In this document: positions 57,401 through 64,000 of the stretch, in pieces
How positions within the stretch are numbered: position 1 is the first letter of the stretch
Layout: each line of letters begins with the position of its first letter
Source of the DNA: Cochliopodium minus
Taxonomy: Eukaryota; Discosea; Himatismenida; Cochliopodiidae
NCBI GenBank assembly: GCA_024220525.1
Contig: JAMYWO010000129.1
Location: 48,526 to 112,525 of the forward strand
Length of the DNA: 64,000 nucleotides
Direction: 5' to 3'
The notes under the pieces: generated by a model
Seen by the model: only the letters and a program-made list of their open reading frames with translations
The model's database searches: none
What the model was told of the DNA's origin: nothing
Program-made: the position numbers and the translations under genes

Positions 57401-58569
57401 TTAAATCTTTTATTTTATTTTTATTTAATAATTTTTAATTTTTAAATCATTTATTTTTATAAAAAAAAATTATTGATTTTTAATTTCTTTTATTTTATTT
57501 TTAATTATTTATTTTTAATTAATTTATTTTTTTAAAAAAAGTTATCTATGTTTAGATTGGCATTCGTTTTATCGAATGTGGGAGATGAAATAGAAGTATC
57601 TGAAGCAGCTAATGTCAACTTTACTTTCGAAAAACACCCAAAGAACCAAGATCTATTCGACGTATCTGTGAAACACCTCACCTCCCGAGTCAGCAAAGGA
57701 GCAGTCAACATTGTCAGTTCTGTTCTCTACCCTTTCGTACAGACTCATGTTGTTTACCATCTAAGTGTAACAAAAAGAGATCAGAAATTACTAAAGAAAG
57801 ATCCCATTTCATTTGGTATTTTAAATTTTTTTTATTGAATTATATTTTTTATTTTTCATTTTTATTTTATTTTTTTATTTTTATTTATTTTTAATTTTAT
57901 ATTTTTTATTTTATTATTTATTTTATTTTTTATTTTATTATATTTTTTATTTTTATTTTTATTTTTTATTTTTTTTGTTCTTAAACAGGATTTGTTGAAA
58001 ATAACTTTGATGATTGGGATTGTGAACAGTTTTTTCAATCAAAGCAGGCCAAAGGTATTTTCTTCAGCGACAACTTCATCAAATTGAAGAAGGGAGAAGA
58101 AACTCAACTCATTTGCGTTCTAGATTTTTCCCTCAAAAAATATTACGTATTTTCACTTAACAAAAAGGAGAGATTTGAATGTAAAAAGAAAAAGTTATTT
58201 TTTAAAATTTTAATTTTTATAATTTTATTTTTAATTTAAATTTTTTAATATTATTTCTTTATTTTTATTATTTTTTTTCTCTTATATCTTTTTTTATTAT
58301 TTATTATCTATTTTTTAATTTATTTTTTAAATTATTTTTATTTAAATTTAGCTGATTTACCTGAAAATGCTGAAAATGGAGTTAGAATGTATGTAACTCT
58401 TGGAGTGAAAGATGAGTTTAAAGTGAAGAGGATTTTGGGTTCTTCTTTGGACATTGATCAGATCCAAGATTTCGTTTCCACAAATTTGGTCAAGGAATAC
58501 AAGAAGAGAAACTTTTCTCAAAGCATTTCTAGCTCTGACGAAAGCATTTTCGCCTATCATTTATTTTGA
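54416..58569 (+). CDS. RhoGAP-like - SPRY-like repeat protein, copy B (intact, no arginine finger)
   Basis: Twelve exons: 54416-54456, 54507-54573, 54638-55010, 55166-55322, 55389-55420, 55479-55634, 55736-56143, 56465-56992, 57152-57357, 57542-57815, 57989-58180 and 58352-58569; 883 residues with no break. It matches copy A exon by exon. The RhoGAP-like domain (about 125-280) keeps the fold landmarks (PISKEIPRIVKEIISYL, TLKKYLEYNNPLF), but the arginine-finger motif reads EGIFILGDQ, so the catalytic Arg is absent and the domain is probably a non-hydrolysing GTPase binder. Three SPRY-like beta repeats follow (LRLTSPNPDSISIGVCGG, VKFKSKHPNSVLFGFCDE, KKDPISFGFVENNFDDW). Intron 7 holds a copy of the dispersed element. 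No signal peptide. Confidence 0.8.
56195..56350 (+). repeat. Dispersed ~150-base element, copy 4 (in copy B intron 7)
   Basis: Starts at TGTGAGAATTTAATTTGCGC and ends at CATTTTTACTAACAAAATTT, like the 44310 copy, with a more diverged middle. It lies in the intron 56144-56464 in sense orientation. Confidence 0.7.
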
Positions 58570-58838
58570 TTATTGTGCAATCTTCTTATGTTTTTGTCTA
58601 AATAAATTAAAAAATTTTGAGTGTTGGACAAGGTTCCAACTTTTTCTGAACTTTTTTTTTTATTTTAAAAATATTTTTATTTATTCTTACCATAATTTGA
58701 TATTATGAAGAATATTTCAAAATTAAAAAAAAATTATGTGAGCAAACTATTTCTTTTGATCAAAGATATGGTTTGGAGATAAAAATATCCGAGATAATGA
58801 AAAAGAAAAAGAAAAATTAATTTATATTATTAAAAAAA

Positions 58839-61800
58839 ATGAAAAAAGGAGTTCTTGGATTGATTTTTTGTTTATTCTTTTCATTCAATTTGGTATATTC
58901 TGTTGTAAATATTTCAACATGGTAATATTTTTTAATCTAGGCACATATAAATTCATTACATTGAGTTTCAATCAAAAAAAAATATAATAATGTTCTTTAT
59001 AATTACTTTTCTTGAATATATATAATTCATCATCATATATCATTGAGAATTCTCAATTCTACAAGTGAAATTTTTTTCTTTCGATATTAATTTACTCACA
59101 TTTATTAATTTCTTTGATAGCCAAGATTTGGATTCAATAGAGGATAATAGCATAGAAGTATACACAATAGTGAATAATATTGATTGCACTCAATTGGCAG
59201 GATATACAGCAGCAAACAACTTTGGAGGATTGATAAACGGAAACAACCGCTACATAACAAACCTAAACGTAACAGGAACCAACGTGGGATTATTCGCAAG
59301 CACCTCTCCCAACTGCACCATCAAAGATGTCTTCATAACCAACTCTGTGTTCAATGGAGTGACTGCTGGAGTTTTTGCTGGATTGATCCAAGGCTCTTTT
59401 GTGAATTGCACTTCAATAGGAAATACCATCACTGGTTCATCTGGTGTAAAAAAAAATGAAAATTTTTTTTTTTTTTTTTTATTTATAAAAATTATATTAA
59501 AAAAAATTTTCTCTGAAATAAATAAATTATTTTATACTTTATTTTAAATTTTAACAATTTATTTTTTAATGTTGTTATTTAAATCAAAAGTTTTTATTTT
59601 TTTTAATTTTTGTTTAATCATATTTTTTATATTGCTTCTTTTCATATTTAAAAAACCCTTTATTTGTTTTAGGTTGGTGGATTTGGGGGTAAGGCTACTT
59701 CTGGAAGATTGGAGGTTTCTCAATGTTCAAGTAATTTGAATACAATCACTACAAACCAAACTGGATCTTTTTCCATTGGTGGATTCATTGGTTATTCAAA
59801 AGGTAAAAACAAACATATTAAAACAAAATTATTTTTTTAACTTTTTATTTTTATTTATTATTTTTTATTTTGTTTTTTATTTTTAATTTATTTTTCAACT
59901 ATTTTTAGCTGATTCTTCACAATTTCATCATTTTATTGGCTCCACATCTGACGAGAACTCCATCACTATTATTTCTATTGGTAACACATCCGACCAGTAT
60001 GTATATGGTGGTTTTGCAGGACACAGTAAAAATATAAAATACTATCTTCTTTCTGATAATTTTGATTTTTTTTATTTATTTAACGAAAAATAATTTATTT
60101 CGATTCATTTTTTTTTATTTTTTATTATTTTTTTTTTCCATTTGGATTTACAATATCATTTTTTCAATTTTTATTTACAATTTCTTTAATTTTAATAAAT
60201 TTTTAATTTTTTATTTACAATTTTAATTTCAATGTCATTTTTTTATTTTTATTTACAATTTCTTTAATTTTTTCTGATTATTTTTGATAAATAATTTATT
60301 TTTATAAAATTTTTATTTTTAAAAAGTGGTGTTTGCACAAGTCGAATCATGCACATCCACAAACAACATCATCACAGGAACGAAAGACAACTACAGTGGA
60401 GTGGGAGGTTTCGCGGGACTATTCGAAGGAAACTTGACCAACTCCCTTTCTACTTTGAACGCAATCATCACTAATGACAGTTCAACTGTTGGTGGGTTCA
60501 TTGGTACTTTCACTTGTGGAATTTATACTTGTACTATCAAAAATTGTGTTTCCACAAGCAATCAAGTATCTGGAGGTGAATTAACATTTATTCATATATT
60601 TTTAATCAAAATTTCTTTGATCAATTATATTTTTAATTTTTAATTTTTTAAAATTTAAAAATTTAATCTTTTTAAATTCATGTTTTTTATTTACAATTTC
60701 ATTTTTTTTATTTTTTATTTTTTTTTTAAATTTTTTTTTATTTTTTATTTACAATTTGTTTTATTGTTTATTTATTTAATATTTTTCATATTTTTTAAAT
60801 AATTTTTTTCCAACATTTTTTTAGGATCTATTTCTGGTGGATTTGTTGGACAAGTGTTTCAACCAGGTATCATCGTTGACAGTACATCTTCTTTCAATCT
60901 TGTTGAAGGAAAGTATTCAAACAGTGCATTGAATTTGGTTAGGGGAGGTTTTGTAGGGTAAGAAATAAATAATAAATAAAAAATAAAAAAATAAAAATTA
61001 AAAAAATAAAATTAAAAATAAAAATTAAATAAAAAATAATTTTTTTTTTTAAGATTTCAATACACAGGATTTATTTCCAATTCAACTTCCACTTTTAATC
61101 AAGTAAATTCACAAGGAACAAAATGGAGCTCAGCTTACACGGGAGGGTTTGCTGGGTTTTCCACCTCCACCATTTTCTGGTCTTCTTCCATTAACAACAC
61201 CGTCTTCGCTGAAGTTGGTGATGTGGGTGGTTTTGCAGGAAGGTATATCAAAAAAAAAAACATTTTAAAAAAAATTTTTTTTTTTTAAAATTTTAATTTA
61301 GCTCAAGTAAGTTTTAAAATTATTTTTTTTTAATATTTTTTTAATATTTTTTTATTAATTTTTTTTTAAATTTTAAATTAGTTGGAGAAATTGCAGATAG
61401 CATGGTTTATAACACTGATGGTTTGAATGATATTTTTGTACAAACATCAAATGGAAACGCAGGTAAATAATATTTATCAACCAAACTTTGTGAATTTTTT
61501 TTTTTTTTTAATAATTTTTTATTAATTTTTTTGTCTATTTTTTTAGGTGGTTTGGTGGGATCTTCTTCTAAACTTACTATTTTTAATTGCATGGTTGTTG
61601 TTAGTGGAATTAGAACTTTGTCTCCTAAAAAATTTAGTGGAGGAATTATTGGAAATAGGTAGTTTAAAAATTAAAAATTAAAAATTAAAATGAAAAAATT
61701 AAAATTAATTAAAAAATAAAATTAAAAAAATTAAAAAAACGTCAAAAAAAAAAATTATAATGAAACAGTAGAGAATAAAAATGAAAAATAAAAAATTTTA

Positions 61801-62498
61801 AAAAAAAAATAAAAATAAATTTTAAATTTTAAAAAAAAAAATAAAACTATCAAAAATAAATAAAACTAAAAAAAATTAAAAAAATCAAAAACATAAATTA
61901 CCAGATCAACTTCCTTGGTCTCCATTTTGGACAGTTACTTTGTAGGGAGAACATTCGTGGGAAGCGGAACCAGCAAAAGAGGAGGAATCATAATAGGAGG
62001 AGGAAGTTTGAATTTGGACCACTCCTACCCTGTTAAGGGAAACTTCTGGGATTCTAGCTACATGTCCGCCAAGCCTTACATTGATGATTCTGCTGAGGGA
62101 ATCTCTCCTTCAAAGTTTACTAGCGGAGTTAGATTCAGTGGTTGGGAGTACCCTCCTTGGTGCTTTATTGAGAAACACTATCCTTTTTTGGCTTTTGGAG
62201 GAGCTTGTAAATATTTTCTAAATATATTTTTATTTTATTTTATTTTTTATTTTTTTTATTTTTAATTAAATCATTTTTAATTTTTTTTTATTTTTAATTT
62301 AAATTATTTTTTATTTCAAAAGGCCAAAACCCAATTAATGTCCCAAATGCTCCTAATAGCCCTTATCCTTCCAACGAAACCCGTGACAATCTTATCTCCA
62401 TCTTCGTCATTTTGCTCGTCATCGGAGGTGTCTTTGCAGGAAATTTAATTTACAGAAAATACAAATCAAGAAATAATTTCGAGTACTCTTCCCTCTAA
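58839..62498 (+). CDS. Type I membrane protein with GLUG-like beta-helix repeats (adhesin-like)
   Basis: Twelve exons: 58839-58921, 59121-59445, 59673-59802, 59909-60025, 60327-60575, 60825-60957, 61054-61242, 61302-61306, 61382-61462, 61547-61658, 61905-62206 and 62323-62498; 633 residues. There is a signal peptide (GVLGLIFCLFFSFNLVYS), then repeats of about 40-60 residues with cores such as VGGFGGKATSGRLEVSQCSS, VGGFAGLFEGNLTNSLST, SGGFVGQVF, GGFAGFSTSTIFWSSSINN and GGLVGSSSKLTIFNC. A membrane helix (ISIFVILLVIGGVFAGNLI) and a short cytosolic tail ending YSSL follow. GLUG repeats build beta helices in secreted and surface proteins. Exon 8 is only five bases, and without it the frame stops. 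A cell-surface adhesin or scaffold role is inferred. Confidence 0.85.
61302..61306 (+). other. Five-base micro-exon
   Basis: CTCAA lies between an AATTTAG acceptor and a perfect GTAAGT donor. Including it joins exons 7 and 9 in phase and gives FAGSSIGEIADS; skipping it produces a stop within seven codons. Confidence 0.75.
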
Positions 62499-62710
62499 AA
62501 AAATTTTTTTTATTAATTAATTAAAAAAGAGCAAATTCTATCAATTAAAATATTAATTTTTATTTCACCCTTCCTTTCGAAGAAAACTATATAAAATTCA
62601 CAAAAAAAATATTATCTCTTTTCTTTGATTCTATTAAATTTCTTCCTTACAATAAATAATTAAGACTCTTTTTTTTTTTTATATCATTCAATTTCCTCCT
62701 ATCGATCTTG

Positions 62711-63448
62711 AATGGGTACTTTTTACAAAATGAAAACTATAGAAATATTCAAAAAAATAATCAAAAAAAAAAAAAAAAAATTAGGAGAGATTTTTACCAA
62801 ACCAGGACTTTTCCTTTCTTTTCCAATTTAATCATTTTTAATTCAAATCCAAATTTTTTCCTTGCACTCATCACTCAATACATTTTTTTCCTCATTTCTT
62901 TGAATGAAATTTATTTTTATCATTTTTTATTTTTATTTTTTATTATTTATTTATTTATTTAAAAGCTTTTGGATTGTTTTGTGGAGAAAGAGTAAAATTT
63001 TTGGGAAGGCAGTTTAATTATTTTGAAGTAAATACCAGACCAATGATTCCTCAACCTCCTTGGTAAAAAATTCATTTAAATTGTTTAAATTAATTTTTAT
63101 TTTGATTCTGAATTTATTAATTTTAGTGGGTAACAACGGAAATAAATAATTTCTTAAATTAACTAATAAAATTTTGTGTTCAAAAAAAAAGAATTGCTCC
63201 TCCTCCTCGGTAAAAATTATTTGTAAATTTTAATATAATTTTTAAATATTTCTTATTATTATGTGGGTAAAAAAAAAAATGCTTCAAAAAAATATTCACT
63301 TTTTCTAATTAAAAATTGTTTTTCACTAAGATTGGCTCCTCCTTGGATGTAAGAAGACTTTATTATAACTAATAATCACAAAATTTTTTTTAATCTTTTA
63401 AAAAAATAAATAAAGGAACATACCTCCGCCTCCTGGGAATTTTAATAC
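62711..63448 (+). CDS. Candidate gene of very short, proline-rich exons (3' end unresolved)
   Basis: Exons that join in phase: ATGG at 62710-62713 (tentative start), 62966-63062, 63127-63129 (three bases), 63192-63209, 63331-63348 and 63416-63448. The product reads MAFGLFCGERVKFLGRQFNY, then NTRPMIPQPP, GIAPPPR, LAPPWM and NIPPPPGNFNT. From 62966 on each exon has canonical AG and GT borders, and all junctions after it are phase 2, which is hard to get by chance. The downstream exon is not found. The proline clusters recall splicing-factor or WH2/EVH1-ligand tails, but no family is recognised. The start and the three-base exon are the weakest points. Confidence 0.4.
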
Positions 63449-63464
63449 GTAAATCATCAAATCG

Positions 63465-63885
63465 ATTCTATTCATTTTTATTTCTTTATTATTTATTATT
63501 TTATTATTTTATTTTATTATTTTTGAAAATTATTATTTTTTTTATTTTGGTTAAATTTTTATTTTATTTTTTAAAATATTAATAAAAATTTTTTAATATA
63601 TTTTATTTTCGTTTATTTTTTATTATTTTATTTTTTTATTTTTATTTATTTTATTTTATATATTTTATTTTCGTTTATTTTTTATTTTTATAATATTTAT
63701 TTATTTTATATTTTATTATTTTATTTTTTAATTTTTAAAATTTATTCCTTTTTTTAATTTTTATTTATTATTATTATTTATTATTTATTTCTTTTTTTTT
63801 TACAAAATTTTTGTTACATTATTTTTATTTTTATTTTTAATTTTATTTTTTTATTATTTTTTTTTAATTAAATTTTCGCTGATTT
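63465..63885. repeat. T-rich low-complexity tract
   Basis: About 420 bases of T/A simple sequence (repeated TTTTATTTTTTATT), like the introns of the RhoGAP family. No gene seen. It precedes the last partial exon in the window. Confidence 0.6.
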
Positions 63886-63886
63886 A

Positions 63887-64000
63887 CCTGAAAATGCTGA
63901 AAATGGAGTTAGAATGTATGTTACTCTTGGAGTGAAAGATGAGTTTAAAGTGAAGAGGATTTTGGGTTCTTCTTTGGACATTGATCAGATCCAAGATTTC
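63887..64000 (+). pseudogene. RhoGAP - SPRY-like family, copy C, last exon (partial, cut by window end)
   Basis: From CTGATTTACCTGAAAATGCT the sequence is almost identical to the start of the last exons of copies A (50868) and B (58352): LPENAENGVRMYVTLGVKDE, then FKVKRILGSSLDIDQIQDF. The base pair before it is CG (TTTTCG) where A and B have TTAG, so the canonical acceptor is missing. No upstream exons of the family are visible in the preceding kilobase. It is therefore probably a duplicated 3' fragment or a damaged copy; the part beyond the window could change this. Confidence 0.65.

Noticed and set aside
1-64000. Assignment to Dictyostelium on the basis of AT-richness and the Asn tract
   Set aside because: Only one Asn tract is present, and intron density and gene content do not point to dictyostelids specifically; other AT-rich protists fit equally.
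1-64000. CRISPR arrays, bacterial operons, rRNA or tRNA genes
   Set aside because: No regularly spaced repeats, no ribosome-binding-site pattern, and no cloverleaf or rRNA signature was recognised; the genes have spliceosomal introns.

Overview
This is a window of AT-rich eukaryotic nuclear DNA from a protist with many short spliceosomal introns. Most introns are about 55-200 bases, start GTAAxx and end AG, and lie between very T- or A-rich sequence. The gene set is that of a free-living aerobic eukaryote: a complex I subunit (NDUFA13) implies respiring mitochondria, alongside CCR4-NOT (CNOT1), NELF-A, PWP2, SKA1, a ZC3H3-type zinc-finger protein, the catalytic half of the GPI transamidase PIG-K, a zizimin-type DOCK protein and a divergent actin. 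Composition, introns and proteins fit an amoeboid or flagellate protist. I cannot place the lineage from sequence alone. All gene models were built by hand: I joined exons where splice sites, phase and family resemblance agreed, and I give exon coordinates in each entry.

Layout. 1-1142 (-): 5' part of a poly-WWE protein, cut by the window edge. 1259-1498: small membrane protein. 1691-7370 (+): complete DOCK gene, 8 exons. 7470-7827: small membrane protein. 7862-11240 (+): a DUF4804-like protein whose reading frame runs through a T-rich intron into the C-terminal half of PIG-K. 19950-11633 (-): complete CNOT1, 9 exons. 20282-21886 (+): ZC3H3-like. 22055-23106 (+): SKA1. 23347-24862 (+): glycosyltransferase-like. 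25037-25630 (+): NDUFA13. 26136-29865: three stand-alone SAM-domain proteins around a divergent actin. 34666-30521 (-): PWP2, 11 exons. 35056-38023 (+): NELF-A, 7 exons.

The right half is more accessory. 42471-38113 (-) encodes a caspase-like protease fused to a NACHT ATPase and ankyrin repeats, an NLR-like architecture and the most striking gene here. It is followed by a secreted DJ-1/PfpI-like protein (44862-43140, -), a four-helix membrane protein, a glutamine-amidotransferase-like gene, and a tandem family of RhoGAP proteins with SPRY-like repeats. Copy A (47090-51085) has in-frame stops, copy B (54416-58569) is intact but has lost the catalytic arginine finger, a 3' relic lies at about 54165-54330, and a further 3' exon runs off the window end. 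Between them are an intronless cysteine-peptidase-fold-like protein (52340-51324, -) and a small hypothetical gene. 58839-62498 (+) is a type I membrane protein with GLUG-like beta-helix repeats and a 5-base micro-exon.

A roughly 150-base dispersed element recurs at least three times with high similarity (about 42514, 44310 and 56195) and once in diverged form (about 8385), always in introns or just upstream of genes. The housekeeping genes share no evident pathway beyond RNA polymerase II and mRNA metabolism (NELF-A, CNOT1, ZC3H3-like). The RhoGAP, DOCK, actin and SAM genes hint at cytoskeletal signalling, but adjacency alone does not link them.
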